The notes: generated by a model not told the origin, from the sequence alone. Positions 46,045 through 54,497 are shown, counted from the first letter of the stretch. The stretch is 64,000 nt of DNA from JARRKC01 sp037388505 (GCA_037388505.1 JARRKC010000005.1:1-64000), one strand, 5' to 3'. Made by a program: numbers and translations.

Positions 46045-47289
46045 CTACCCACGCTCAGCCAGAATCGCTCCGGCCAGGAAAAACGATCCGGCAACCACGA
46101 CTGTCTCGGCGCCCGCGAAGGCGGCTGCGTGGGCATCTCGGGGGTTGGGAACCGGGATTCCGAGCGGACAGAGACGGATCAGGTCTTCAAGCGCCGCCGC
46201 ACGAGGCGAGTCGATCTGGGTCAGAAAGATCCGTTCGCAGAGCGGTTGAAGAATGGCCAGAACCCGAGCGATCTCCTTGTCCCGCAGCATAGAGAACACG
46301 AGATGCCGTTGAGAAGGCGTGTGCCGACCGAGGTATCGCCCAAGTGCCAGCGCCGCCGCCGGATTGTGTCCACCGTCGATCACGACGACGGGCTTCTCCC
46401 CGGAACGTTGGACAACGCCCTGGAACTCGGTCGCGCCGATTCCCGTCGCCACGTGGTCCGGGTGGACGGAGAATCCCAGCCGCCGGAGTTCCTGAGCCGC
46501 GCGCACCGCCAGCATCGCATTGTCGACCTGGAACCGCCCGGAGACATGCAGGTGGTAGTCGATGCCCTCGTGGGAGAACTGATAGCAGCCATCGGGGTCT
46601 GCGGATCGGGACACCGACGCCGTGTCCTGAAGCTCCAGCGAGGTTCCGAGGGCGGATGCCCGTTCCCGGAGGACTGCGGCGACCTCCTTACTCTGAGCGC
46701 TGCTGAGCGCCGCGACTCCGGGCCGCATGATCCCGGCCTTTTCCCCGGCGATCTTGGGCAACGTGTCGCCCAGGTATTGCTGATGGTCCCAGTCGATCGG
46801 CGTAATGATGGACAGGATCGGCTCCACGACGTTGGTGCTGTCCATCCGCCCTCCCATCCCGATCTCCAGAACCGCCAGTTCGATCTGTTCTCGCGCGAAG
46901 ACCCGGAACGCCGTCGCCGTGATCATCTCGAAGAAGGTGGGATGCGATTCGAGGTCGAGGGTCTGGACGGTCTCCACGACTTCCGTGAAGCACTCAGCGA
47001 AACGAATGGGATCCACCTCGCGGCCGTCCACTTTGATTCGTTCCGTGAGACGGACCAGGTGAGGCGAGGTGTACAGGCCGGTCCGTATGCCTGCCGTCGT
47101 CGTAATACTGGCCAGGAAGCGCGCGACCGAACCCTTGCCGTTGGTACCCGCGATCAAGACCGAGCGGAAGGAGTCCTGAGGTCTTTCCAGGCCATCCAGC
47201 ACCGCACGGATCGTGTCGAGCCCGAACTTCATCGTCAGGACTTCGTTCCCCAGCCGATTCAGATAGTCCAGGCACTCTTCGTAGTTCAT
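46045..47289 (-). CDS. folC: Folylpolyglutamate / dihydrofolate synthase
   Basis: Adds glutamate to (dihydro)pteroate or folate using ATP (Mur-ligase fold). 414 residues. P-loop VLIAGTNGKGSVARFLASI at about 42-60, TSPHLVRLTERI right after, GMGGRMDSTNVVEPILSIIT (about 143-162) and the C-terminal VIDGGHNPAAALALG with HLVFSMLRDKEIA. It is the second gene of a minus-strand operon, 30 bases after accD, an arrangement common in bacteria. Confidence 0.93.
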   Translation of the reverse strand: MNYEECLDYLNRLGNEVLTMKFGLDTIRAVLDGLERPQDSFRSVLIAGTNGKGSVARFLASITTTAGIRTGLYTSPHLVRLTERIKVDGREVDPIRFAECFTEVVETVQTLDLESHPTFFEMITATAFRVFAREQIELAVLEIGMGGRMDSTNVVEPILSIITPIDWDHQQYLGDTLPKIAGEKAGIMRPGVAALSSAQSKEVAAVLRERASALGTSLELQDTASVSRSADPDGCYQFSHEGIDYHLHVSGRFQVDNAMLAVRAAQELRRLGFSVHPDHVATGIGATEFQGVVQRSGEKPVVVIDGGHNPAAALALGRYLGRHTPSQRHLVFSMLRDKEIARVLAILQPLCERIFLTQIDSPRAAALEDLIRLCPLGIPVPNPRDAHAAAFAGAETVVVAGSFFLAGAILAERG

Positions 47290-47319
47290 GAGCTGGGACG
47301 GGGAAGCTCCACTCGAGAG

Positions 47320-48171
47320 TCAGGCGACCCTCATGAAGCGAAACCAGTCGCCGATGAACTCCCGGTGTTCCCCGCGGTGGACAACGGCGTCGAGCATTCC
47401 GTGGTCGAGTAGAAACTCACTGCGCTGAAATCCTTCGGGGAGTTTCTGCCGAATCGTCTGTTCGATGACACGCGGGCCGGCAAAGCCGATCAGGGCTTTC
47501 GGTTCGGCGATGTTGAGGTCCCCGAGCATAGCGTAGCTTGCCGTGACGCCCCCCGTCGTCGGGTCGGTCAGAAGAGAAATATAGGGGAGACCCTTCTCAT
47601 GATGACGGGCAAGCGAGGCACTGATCTTGGCCATCTGCATGAGCGAGAGAAAACTCTCCATCATGCGCGCTCCGCCGCTGGCCGAAACAATGATCAACGG
47701 CTTGTCCTCACGCGTGGCCTTCTCTACCGCGCGAGTGATCTTCTCCCCGACGACCGAGCCCATCGAGCCACCGATGAAGCGGTATTCCATGGATGCGCAC
47801 ACGGTTGGAGCTCCGTGGATACGCCCTTCGGCGTTGAGAACCGCCTCTTTGGTGCCCGTCGACCGAACGGCTGCCTCGAGCCGCTTTTGGTAGTTCTTCC
47901 GGTCTACGAACTTGAGTGGATCTTTGGATTCAAGATGGGCGTCGAATTCCTCGTAAGCACCGTCGTCGAACAGAATTTCGAGCCGCTTTCGAGCGTCGAT
48001 ACGAAAGTGGTACGAGCACTTGGGACAGACGAAGAGATTGGCCTCGAGGTCCTTCTTCCAAATGATGGCTTTGCAGCCCTCGCATTTGGTGAAGAGCCCT
48101 TCGGTTCGAACCGTACGTTCTTCCTCGGCCGCAGACTGAAGCGGCCGCTTCTCACGCTTGAACCAGGTCAT
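47320..48171 (-). CDS. accD: Acetyl-CoA carboxylase carboxyltransferase beta subunit
   Basis: Carboxyltransferase beta subunit of the multisubunit acetyl-CoA carboxylase of fatty-acid synthesis. 283 residues. The N-terminal zinc finger is CEGC...CPKC, followed by FRIDARKRLEILFDDGAYEEF, FIGGSMGSVVGEKI, SASGGARMMESFLSLMQM and DPTTGGVTASYAMLGD. The ATG at 48171 (MTWFKREK) is preferred over upstream in-frame codons because a TATGAT hexamer stands 7 bases before it. accA is not in the window. This is a different enzyme from the PccB-type operon at 41 kb. Confidence 0.94.
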   Translation of the reverse strand: MTWFKREKRPLQSAAEEERTVRTEGLFTKCEGCKAIIWKKDLEANLFVCPKCSYHFRIDARKRLEILFDDGAYEEFDAHLESKDPLKFVDRKNYQKRLEAAVRSTGTKEAVLNAEGRIHGAPTVCASMEYRFIGGSMGSVVGEKITRAVEKATREDKPLIIVSASGGARMMESFLSLMQMAKISASLARHHEKGLPYISLLTDPTTGGVTASYAMLGDLNIAEPKALIGFAGPRVIEQTIRQKLPEGFQRSEFLLDHGMLDAVVHRGEHREFIGDWFRFMRVA

Positions 48172-48178
48172 CCGGATC

Positions 48179-48184
48179 ATCATA
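48179..48184 (-). promoter_or_regulatory. -10 (TATGAT) for leaderless accD-folC
   Basis: On the minus strand TATGAT lies 7 bases before the accD ATG at 48171, and no ribosome binding site exists in the gap. Transcription would start at or next to the start codon. Confidence 0.5.
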
Positions 48185-48223
48185 GAGGAAACCGGGGGGG
48201 CGGGGCAATTTGGGGGGATCTTC

Positions 48224-48310
48224 TGCGATTGTTGATTGCCGATTTTCGATCTTCGGCTTGCGAGTTGGAGGCTGGGAGCTCGAAGCTGGAAGACCGGAGA
48301 CCGGAGACAC
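48224..48310. repeat. GATTTTCG/GGAAGCTGG and ACCGGAGACCGG tract, copy 2
   Basis: TTGTTGATTGCCGATTTTCG resembles 4341-4372, followed by GGCTGGGAGCTCGAAGCTGG and ACCGGAGACCGGAGACACC. It lies between accD and the transposase remnant. Confidence 0.55.
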
Positions 48311-48439
48311 CCGCATGTCGGAATCCCGAGACTGGAGTAAGTTCCGGTTGCCGGGGCGCATAGCCCAAGCCCGGATGAAGAATCGTCCCGCTTTGGGTCG
48401 CCTTTTCGCGCTTTCTCCCACGCGGCATTTCGCGTCTCT

Positions 48440-49252
48440 GCACGCAATCGTGTTTCCCAGGCCCTGTGCGTTGGGTATAGACCCTCTGATAGAGCTCCGA
48501 GCCGTACGGGATTCGACTGCGCACACTGGGGGTCATTCGGATCAGAACGTTACAGCCTTTTTGCTCGAAGAACTTGGGATGGGCGATAGGGTAGAACAGA
48601 AAGCGTCGCTGAAGACTCTTGCTCCAATGCAGGAGACAGCTGTACTGACGATACGTGATGCCGGTGGCTTTGACGGTCATTTTGCCGCGGTGACTCATGG
48701 GCAGGTCGACCGGACAGTAGATCTTTTCGTTGCGGATCGAGTATTGGATTTTCTGTTCGGAGCCGGGATTGCGGGCAACAAAGGGTTGTGCGCCGAGGTT
48801 CACAATGCTCTGCAGGAAAACTTCAAATTGTGCTCGCGGACCCGAACTTCGACCGGGCAGGAATCCATGGCCACGATCTTTCCCGTGACGGCGCCCGCTT
48901 CAATCAGTCCCTGCACCAGAGTGAAGCGCACCTGCTGCAGGACGCTGTCGGGCGTGACGCGAAGGAAGTGAGAGAAACGTTCGACGGAGGGGACGGCTCG
49001 CAGAGGGTCCAAGCCGAGACAGTCCACAAGGCTCGGGTTATTGCCCAACTCGAAGGCCAGTTCACTCAGGGTGGGAATCTGGCGTAAAGCCCGGTAGATC
49101 AAAAGACGCAGCAGGAGATCGGGCGCATAGGGTTTGCGCCCCCGAGCGGAAGTCGGTTCCTGGGAAGGAAACGACGGCAAATTCCCGAACAGCAGGCTGT
49201 AACGGTACACCGACGACAGATGATGGCCCCGAAACAAGCGTGGCCGATGCAT
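48440..49252 (-). pseudogene. Transposase remnant (DDE type, DUF772-like), frameshifted
   Basis: The N-terminal half (from ATG 49252) has RGRKPYAPDLLLRLLIYRAL, PSLVDCLGLDP, SVERFSHFLRVTP and IVAMDSCPVEVRVREHN, as in IS transposases with a DUF772-type N terminus. The frame then shifts at about 48810: the right continuation (FEVFLQSIVNLGAQPFVARN, then DLPMSHRGKMTVKATG and SELYQRVYTQRT) is in another frame and fades at about 48460. One base lost or gained in the AATTTGAAG region would explain it. No intact terminal repeats were found. The copy must be inactive; its exact IS family is not certain. Confidence 0.8.
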
Positions 49253-49457
49253 GGGTCCCCCGAATTTCGTGAAACCCTATTGAGGGGGTGGCGCAGAGGA
49301 GCCCGTAGCTTCGGCGTCGTTGATTTGAAGGGAAGCCCAAGGGTCGAGCCGTAGAGAACCTCCAGGGCGTTGCCGCCCTCTGCGGTGCACCCCTCTTCGC
49401 CTTGCCGTTCACTCCTGGACTGCACGGGATTTGGAGGCCTCGAGGCCGCGCGACGTC

Positions 49458-49627
49458 AGTGCGTGAACGCGAGTGAGCGATCCCCTGCACAGCCGCCGAC
49501 TGCCCGGCATGTCGCCTCGAATTGAACACGGCCGGCAGGTAGACCGGGCGACCGGTGCTTGGTCTCTCGGAGAATGAGTAGCCCGGGGCAATCGGAAATC
49601 TGCAGCACTCACTCGCGTTCGTGCACT
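49458..49627. repeat. Inverted repeat pair, 20-bp arms
   Basis: AGTGCGTGAACGCGAGTGAG (49458-49477) and CTCACTCGCGTTCGTGCACT (49608-49627) pair with 18 of 20 positions, separated by 130 bases. Confidence 0.7.
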
Positions 49628-49691
49628 GAAATGGACCCGGCTGTCTCGGCTATGACCCGGGGCCGCGCCTGGGCGGCTTGGCCCCGGGCTA
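49579..49691. repeat. Inverted repeat pair, 11-bp perfect arms
   Basis: TAGCCCGGGGC (49579-49589) and GCCCCGGGCTA (49681-49691) are perfect reverse complements, each followed or preceded by an ATCGGAA-type flank. They interlock with the 20-bp pair, so both stems cannot form as simple nested hairpins at the same time without a pseudoknot. Confidence 0.6.
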
Positions 49692-49855
49692 TCGGAATCC
49701 AGCCCCTACCGGGGATGAGACCCTGCCGGGTGAATCCGCCACTGGCCGGGGATGACGTCGCCCCACAATCACTCGAATCGGGAGCCCCGTCTCTTTCGCA
49801 GCAACGACCCCCAGAGTTTCTGTCTCTCACCTCCCCTCCATGGGGGCGGGACGCT

Positions 49856-49909
49856 GTCTCTAGTCTCCTGTCTCCGGACTCCTGTCTTCCAGCTCCCAGC
49901 TCCCAGCTT
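49856..49909. repeat. CTGTCTCCGG/CCCAGCTCCCAGC tract
   Basis: Reverse-orientation member of the GGAGCTGG/CCGGAGAC low-complexity family, ending one base before the TATAAT of the next gene. Confidence 0.5.
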
Positions 49910-49910
49910 C

Positions 49911-49916
49911 TATAAT
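49911..49916 (+). promoter_or_regulatory. -10 (TATAAT) for near-leaderless PHP-domain gene
   Basis: A consensus TATAAT that overlaps an in-frame ATG (49915) and lies 10 bases before the next in-frame ATG (49927). This argues that 49927 is the real start, with a leader of a few bases at most. Confidence 0.6.
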
Positions 49917-49926
49917 GAGCCCTTCG

Positions 49927-51036
49927 ATGAAATCCGCTTGGAAGTATTTGCGCTGGCTCCTCCTTCTGCTGGTAATCTTTCAGCTGCCCTTCCTGTTCCG
50001 CCTCTGGGAAACACGGCAGCTGGCCGGATATTTGCGCCATCTCCCGGAGAGGGTCGTGCTCGAGAATCCCTTCGAGGATGTTCGGGGATCCGTGCACGTC
50101 CACAGCGCTGCGGGAGGGCACAGTCTCGGGACCTATCCCGAGATCATCCAGGCGGCGAAGCAGGCTGGCTACCGCTACATCTTCATTACAGAGCACCCGA
50201 GAGAGCCTGCTCTCTTCAATCAGATCCAGGACCCGGACCTGGTCATTGTCTATGGGACCGAGAAAGTGCTCGAAGACGGCAAACGGGAGCTGGTTGATCC
50301 CGATTCCAAGGTCCGCATCCTGCTCCTCTACGAACGGGGCGAGATCCCCGAGGATGCGACGGGCCTCGAGGTCTTCAACATTGCCGAGAGCGCTCGATCC
50401 TCGAACAACCTGTGGGGATGGGGCACGTGGCTATATCACGAGCCGTTCTATCCCGACTTGTTCTTCTTTCATGCCTGGACGCTCGAGCCGGAGAACTTCC
50501 AGCTCTGGGATCGCGCCACGGCCTCCGGCAGGAAGCTCTCCGCAGTGGGTGGAAACGATGCTCACGCAAACATTGGGCTGGTGGTTGCCACAGGCGCCGG
50601 GAAAAGGCTCGTGTCAGTGTTCGTGGATCCGTATGTCCGATCCTTCGAGTTTCTGACCAATCATCTGCAACTGGCGAGTGGGACGGAGCTCAACGTGTCG
50701 ACGGTGGTCGATGCGTTGGCCCGGGGCGCATCCTATATCTGCTTCGAGCGGATCGCAGATCCAACGGGCTTTGCTTTCTTCGCTCGAAATGAAGGAAAGG
50801 TGATGCCGATGGGCTCCACGGTTGTCCCCCGCTCCGAGCTGGTGTTTCAGAGCCCGATTCCGGTGAGGTTCCGGCTCGTCCGGCCGGGAGGGGATCCCCT
50901 CGTGCTCGAAGGCACGCGGTTCGAATACCAGGCCGTGGACAAGGGACGCTACCGGGTCGAAGTCTACATGCTCGATCCTCCGTCGCTGCTCAGAGGGAAA
51001 CCCTGGATCCTTTCCAACCCGATCTATGTCGAGTAG
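49927..51036 (+). CDS. Membrane-anchored PHP-domain phosphoesterase
   Basis: A 369-residue protein: one N-terminal helix (about 5-24, LRWLLLLLVIFQLPFLF), then a PHP-type metallophosphoesterase fold. The entry motif GSVHVHSAAGGHSLGTYPEI (H-x-H), YIFITEHPREPALF, FFFHAWTLEP and the late GGNDAHANIG supply metal ligands of the family. The last ~100 residues form a beta-rich domain (FRLVRPGGDPLVLEGTRFEY). The protein should face the periplasm or be tethered to the membrane there. The substrate is unknown. The start is chosen after the TATAAT; ATG 49915 would add 4 residues. Confidence 0.78.
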   Translation: MKSAWKYLRWLLLLLVIFQLPFLFRLWETRQLAGYLRHLPERVVLENPFEDVRGSVHVHSAAGGHSLGTYPEIIQAAKQAGYRYIFITEHPREPALFNQIQDPDLVIVYGTEKVLEDGKRELVDPDSKVRILLLYERGEIPEDATGLEVFNIAESARSSNNLWGWGTWLYHEPFYPDLFFFHAWTLEPENFQLWDRATASGRKLSAVGGNDAHANIGLVVATGAGKRLVSVFVDPYVRSFEFLTNHLQLASGTELNVSTVVDALARGASYICFERIADPTGFAFFARNEGKVMPMGSTVVPRSELVFQSPIPVRFRLVRPGGDPLVLEGTRFEYQAVDKGRYRVEVYMLDPPSLLRGKPWILSNPIYVE

Positions 51037-51114
51037 GCGCCCAGTCTTTCGTGCAGCGCTTGACCGACCGGCCCGCGGCGCAAACAATGGGAAGCGAGTT
51101 CGAAACGACACGGC

Positions 51115-52392
51115 ATGGAACAGCAGACTTTCCAATTCGAAGAGAGACAGATCTTCGCCGTTTCGGAAATCGTGGGCCAGGTCCGCAAGGACCTCGAGTC
51201 CGGTTTCCGCAGCGTCTGGGTCCAGGGGGAAATCTCGAACCTGAAGTCTCCGCCTTCCGGCCACCTCTACTTCACGCTCAAGGACGACGAGGCGCAAATC
51301 TCCGCGGTCTGCTTCCGCATGCGTAGTCGCTATCTGAAATTCCAGCCCGAAGATGGTCTGGATGTTCTCGCCCGGGGCACCGTGACCGTCTATCCTCCGC
51401 GGGGTCAGCTGCAGCTGATGGTCGAACACATGGAGCCGGTGGGACGGGGAGGTCTCCAACTCGCCTTCGAACAATTGAAGGCCCGCCTGCAGGCTGAGGG
51501 GCTGTTCAGTGAGTCGTTGAAGAAGCGCCTGCCCCTCCTGCCCGCGAAAGTCGGGGTGGTAACGTCCCCGACCGGAGCGGCTATCCAGGACATTCTGCGC
51601 GTTCTGAAGCGGCGAAACGACCGGGTCAGTGTGTTGATTTATCCCACACGAGTCCAGGGCAAGTCTGCGGCCGGGGAGATCGCTGCCGGTATCGACTACA
51701 TGAATACCCGCTCGGATCTGGATGTTCTGATCGTGGGACGAGGCGGAGGTTCCCTCGAGGATCTCTGGCCGTTCAACGAGGAGGAGGTGGCGCGCGCCAT
51801 CTTCCGGTCGCGCGTCCCGGTCATTTCTGCCGTGGGACACGAGATCGATTTCACGATCGCCGATTTCGTTGCCGACCTTCGAGCTCCAACGCCCTCAGCT
51901 GCCGCGGAGATCGTCAGCGGGCAGCGCAGTGAGCTGTTGTCTAGGCTCGAGCACCTGGCCAGGCGCAGCTTGCAGGCGGTGCGCGCTCAACTGCACCGGC
52001 ATCAGCGACGATTCGACCGGGTTCAGCGCAGTCGAGGATTCGTCGATGTCGAAACGCGTCTGCAGTTTCTGCAGCAGAGGCTCGACGAGAATCGCCTGCG
52101 CCTGCAGACGAGCATCGGGCCGCTGGTGCAGCGCTTGGGCCGGCGGAGAGAGTCAGCGGGACGCGAGCTCGAGCACCAGATTCGCTACTTGCTTCAGGCT
52201 CGTTCCACCCGACTGGCTACGTGCAGCGAGAAGCTGCAGGCGTACTCACCGCTTCAGGTGCTGGAACGCGGCTACGCCATTGTGACCAAAGAAGATGGGA
52301 AGGTGATCCGGGATCCGGACACCGTACAACCAGAGGAGCTGATCCATGTCCGAGTTGCTCGAGGGCGATTCCGCGCCAGAAAAGAAGCTTGA
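51115..52392 (+). CDS. xseA: Exodeoxyribonuclease VII large subunit
   Basis: Large subunit of exonuclease VII, which degrades single-stranded DNA. 425 residues. OB-fold N terminus (SVWVQGEISNLKSPPSGHLYFTLKD), catalytic region KVGVVTSPTGAAIQDIL, VGRGGGSLEDLWPFNEEEV and AVGHEIDFTIADFVADLRAPTPSAAAE are all present, followed by the long helical arm and ERGYAIVTKEDGKVI. No ribosome binding site is visible before the ATG. It overlaps xseB by 47 bases. Confidence 0.96.
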   Translation: MEQQTFQFEERQIFAVSEIVGQVRKDLESGFRSVWVQGEISNLKSPPSGHLYFTLKDDEAQISAVCFRMRSRYLKFQPEDGLDVLARGTVTVYPPRGQLQLMVEHMEPVGRGGLQLAFEQLKARLQAEGLFSESLKKRLPLLPAKVGVVTSPTGAAIQDILRVLKRRNDRVSVLIYPTRVQGKSAAGEIAAGIDYMNTRSDLDVLIVGRGGGSLEDLWPFNEEEVARAIFRSRVPVISAVGHEIDFTIADFVADLRAPTPSAAAEIVSGQRSELLSRLEHLARRSLQAVRAQLHRHQRRFDRVQRSRGFVDVETRLQFLQQRLDENRLRLQTSIGPLVQRLGRRRESAGRELEHQIRYLLQARSTRLATCSEKLQAYSPLQVLERGYAIVTKEDGKVIRDPDTVQPEELIHVRVARGRFRARKEA

Positions 52393-52633
52393 ATTCAAGG
52401 ACTTCGAAGAGGCTCTCGGCCGGCTGGAGGCGATCGTCGGACGTCTGGAGGCCGGAGACCTGGCCCTCGAGGAAGCGGTCAACCTCTTTGAGGAGGGGAT
52501 GCAGATCTCCCGCTTTTGCGGGGACAGACTGGACGAGGCCGAACGAAAGGTCGAGATCCTCGTCAAGAATGCTCGGGGCGAGGCGACCGAAGAGCCTTTC
52601 GACGCCGTCGAGTCGGAATCCGAGGATGAGTAG
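52346..52633 (+). CDS. xseB: Exodeoxyribonuclease VII small subunit
   Basis: 95-residue helical small subunit (FKDFEEALGRLEAIVGRLEAGDLALEEAVNLFEEGM). GAGGAG lies 6 bases before the ATG, inside the end of xseA. Its stop overlaps the ispA start by 8 bases, so the three genes are translationally linked. Confidence 0.95.
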   Translation: MSELLEGDSAPEKKLEFKDFEEALGRLEAIVGRLEAGDLALEEAVNLFEEGMQISRFCGDRLDEAERKVEILVKNARGEATEEPFDAVESESEDE

Positions 52634-53549
52634 CACCCGGACGGGGAGTCGCCCTTTCTTCCTCGATGAATATCTTGCCGACCAGAAGCGGTTGATCGAG
52701 GACTACCTCAACCGCTTTCTCCCTTCCGAGGACACGCCGCCGACAGTGATCCACCAAGCCATGCGGTACAGCGTTTTTGCCGGCGGAAAGCGCATCCGGC
52801 CGATCCTGGCTCTCGCGTCGGCGGAGGCGGTCGAGGGAAGGCTCGAGCAGGTCATCCGGTTCGCCTGCGCGCTCGAGATGCTCCATACCTACTCCATCAT
52901 TCATGACGATCTTCCGGCGATGGATGATGACGACCTGAGGCGCGGGCGTCCCACGTGCCACCGCAAATTCGGTGAGGGCATCGCCATCCTGGCCGGAAAC
53001 GGGCTGATGACGCGGGCGTTTGACGTGCTCTCGGAGGAGATCGGAGACGACCCGGAGAGAGCGCGAACCCAACTGCGAGTCATCCGAGAGGTCTGCCGAT
53101 CCGTCGGAACGCGCGAGGGCGTGATCGCGGGGCAGGTCGTCGACCTCACCACGCAGGGGAAGCCCTTCACCGCTGACGACCTGGAGTTCATTCACTCGTG
53201 CAAGACAGGGGCGCTGATCCAAGCGTCGGTCTCTTGTCCGGTCATGCTTTGCGGGGGCGACGACTTCGTGCTGTCACGTTTCCGGGAGTTTGGAATGAAG
53301 GTGGGATTGGCCTTCCAGATTGTCGATGACATCCTCGATCTCACCGGGACTCGCGAGGAGATGGGGAAAGCCGTCGGCAAGGACGACCAGGTTCAGAAGG
53401 CCACCTTCCCGGCGCTGTTTGGGCTCGACAAGAGCCGCGCCAAAGCCGAACTTCTGGTGGGAGAGGCAATCCGCTCCCTCGATTTCCTGGGGAGCAGGGG
53501 GGACACGCTCGTCGAACTCGCGAACTTCGTGACGATTCGCAGAACGTAG
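52626..53549 (+). CDS. ispA: Farnesyl/geranylgeranyl diphosphate synthase
   Basis: Chain-elongating polyprenyl diphosphate synthase of the IspA group. 307 residues. The first Asp-rich motif DDLPAMDDDDLRRG and the second DDILD are intact; GGKRIRPILALASAEAV and GLAFQIVDDILDLTG are family blocks. Start ATG 52626 lies in the xseB 3' end. In many bacteria dxs follows ispA and then tlyA; here dxs is missing, and a 152-base gap holding a structured repeat lies between ispA and tlyA. Confidence 0.94.
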   Translation: MSSTRTGSRPFFLDEYLADQKRLIEDYLNRFLPSEDTPPTVIHQAMRYSVFAGGKRIRPILALASAEAVEGRLEQVIRFACALEMLHTYSIIHDDLPAMDDDDLRRGRPTCHRKFGEGIAILAGNGLMTRAFDVLSEEIGDDPERARTQLRVIREVCRSVGTREGVIAGQVVDLTTQGKPFTADDLEFIHSCKTGALIQASVSCPVMLCGGDDFVLSRFREFGMKVGLAFQIVDDILDLTGTREEMGKAVGKDDQVQKATFPALFGLDKSRAKAELLVGEAIRSLDFLGSRGDTLVELANFVTIRRT

Positions 53550-53551
53550 AC

Positions 53552-53690
53552 GACTTTCCAGGCTGTCCCCGTGCTCCGAACGCACATGTCTGCGACCGTT
53601 CGCACGGAAGCCAGGGCTTCGATGGGCCGGGCAGCTTCCGCGATGGCCGCGGTCCCGTTGGCTGGACAACCGGGGACGGATGTCCGACGA
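53552..53690 (+). repeat. Structured intergenic repeat, copy B
   Basis: Starts right after the ispA stop and aligns with the reverse complement of 7554-7683. Outer arms GGCTGTCC (53561-53568) and GGACAACC (53664-53671) pair with one mismatch. The inner stem CCGTG-CTC-CGAACG (53569-53582) with CGTTCGCACGG (53597-53607) forms 11 pairs around a 3-base bulge. Copy A has a stem in the same place made of different bases. A further CCGCG-ATGGC-CGCGG hairpin is at 53638-53652. Confidence 0.8.
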
Positions 53691-53701
53691 GGGCGCGGAC
53701 G

Positions 53702-54427
53702 ATGAGCTCCAAAATCCGACTCGATGATTTGCTGATTCGGCGCGGTCTGGCCGAAGACCGGAGGCACGCCCTGGCGCTGATTATGCGGGGAGCTGTTCGG
53801 GTCGACGGCGAACCTGCCAGGAAAGCGGGCGAATGGATCGACCCGACCGCAGAACTCCAGCTGCATGGCTTACCCCGATTCGTATCCCGGGGAGGGCTCA
53901 AGCTGGAGGCTGCTCTGAAGACCTTCAAGATCGACGTGATGGATCGATTGTGCATCGACTTGGGGGCCTCCACCGGCGGCTTTACCGATTGTCTCCTGCA
54001 GCATGGCGCCCGGCGAGTCTACGCTTTCGACGTCGGTCGTGGACAGTTGGACTGGAATCTTCGCAACGACTCCAGGGTCGTGGTGCGCGAGGGCGTCAAC
54101 GTTCGGCATCTCGTCGCCTCCGACGTTGGAGAGCAGGTGGACCTCATCGTGGCGGATCTCGCCTTCATATCCCTGAAGCTCATTCTTCCGGTCCTGAAAG
54201 CGTTCTCCGGTGCCCAAGCCGTCCTTTTGGTGAAGCCGCAATTCGAGGCCCGTCCCGACGAGGTCGGACGAGGCGGAATCGTACACGGGGCCCGGAAGAG
54301 AGAGGAAATCGTAAGGCGCATCCGAGATTTCGCGGAGGAACTCGGTTTCGAAGTCCGGGGATCCATGCTCTCTCCCGTGGTCGGCCAAAAGGGGAACCGC
54401 GAGTACTTCCTCTGGCTCGTGTTGTAG
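53702..54427 (+). CDS. tlyA: TlyA-family rRNA 2'-O-methyltransferase / hemolysin A family
   Basis: 241 residues: N-terminal S4 RNA-binding domain (IRLDDLLIRRGLAEDRRHALALI), linker with PRFVSRGGLKLEAAL, then an FtsJ-like methyltransferase with SAM motif CIDLGASTGGFTDCLLQ and lysine/aspartate region VADLAFISLKLILP, KPQFEARPDEVGRGG. Known TlyA proteins methylate 16S and 23S rRNA; some related proteins are named hemolysin A without such a role. It keeps the common xseAB-ispA-tlyA neighbourhood. Confidence 0.92.
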   Translation: MSSKIRLDDLLIRRGLAEDRRHALALIMRGAVRVDGEPARKAGEWIDPTAELQLHGLPRFVSRGGLKLEAALKTFKIDVMDRLCIDLGASTGGFTDCLLQHGARRVYAFDVGRGQLDWNLRNDSRVVVREGVNVRHLVASDVGEQVDLIVADLAFISLKLILPVLKAFSGAQAVLLVKPQFEARPDEVGRGGIVHGARKREEIVRRIRDFAEELGFEVRGSMLSPVVGQKGNREYFLWLVL

Positions 54428-54479
54428 CTGAGACGACGGATCCGATCCCGCTGGGAATCGGTCGCCGACTCGAGGCTGC

Positions 54480-54485
54480 TATGAT
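54480..54485 (+). promoter_or_regulatory. Extended -10 (TGC TATGAT) for near-leaderless radical SAM gene
   Basis: TATGAT preceded by TGC, 12 bases before the ATG at 54498, leaving a leader of about 5 bases and no ribosome binding site. Confidence 0.5.
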
Positions 54486-54497
54486 GGGCGCACGCCC

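Larger units (their letters stand above)
49261..49914. other. 654-base intergenic region with palindromic repeats
   Basis: No gene between the transposase remnant and the PHP-domain gene. It holds two nested inverted repeats (49458-49627 and 49579-49691), a GGCGTTGCCGCC-type GC-rich stretch (about 49370-49400) and a GTCTCCGGACTCC/CCCAGCTCCCAGCTTC tract at 49856-49909. It looks like a nest of non-autonomous palindromic repeats. Confidence 0.65.
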
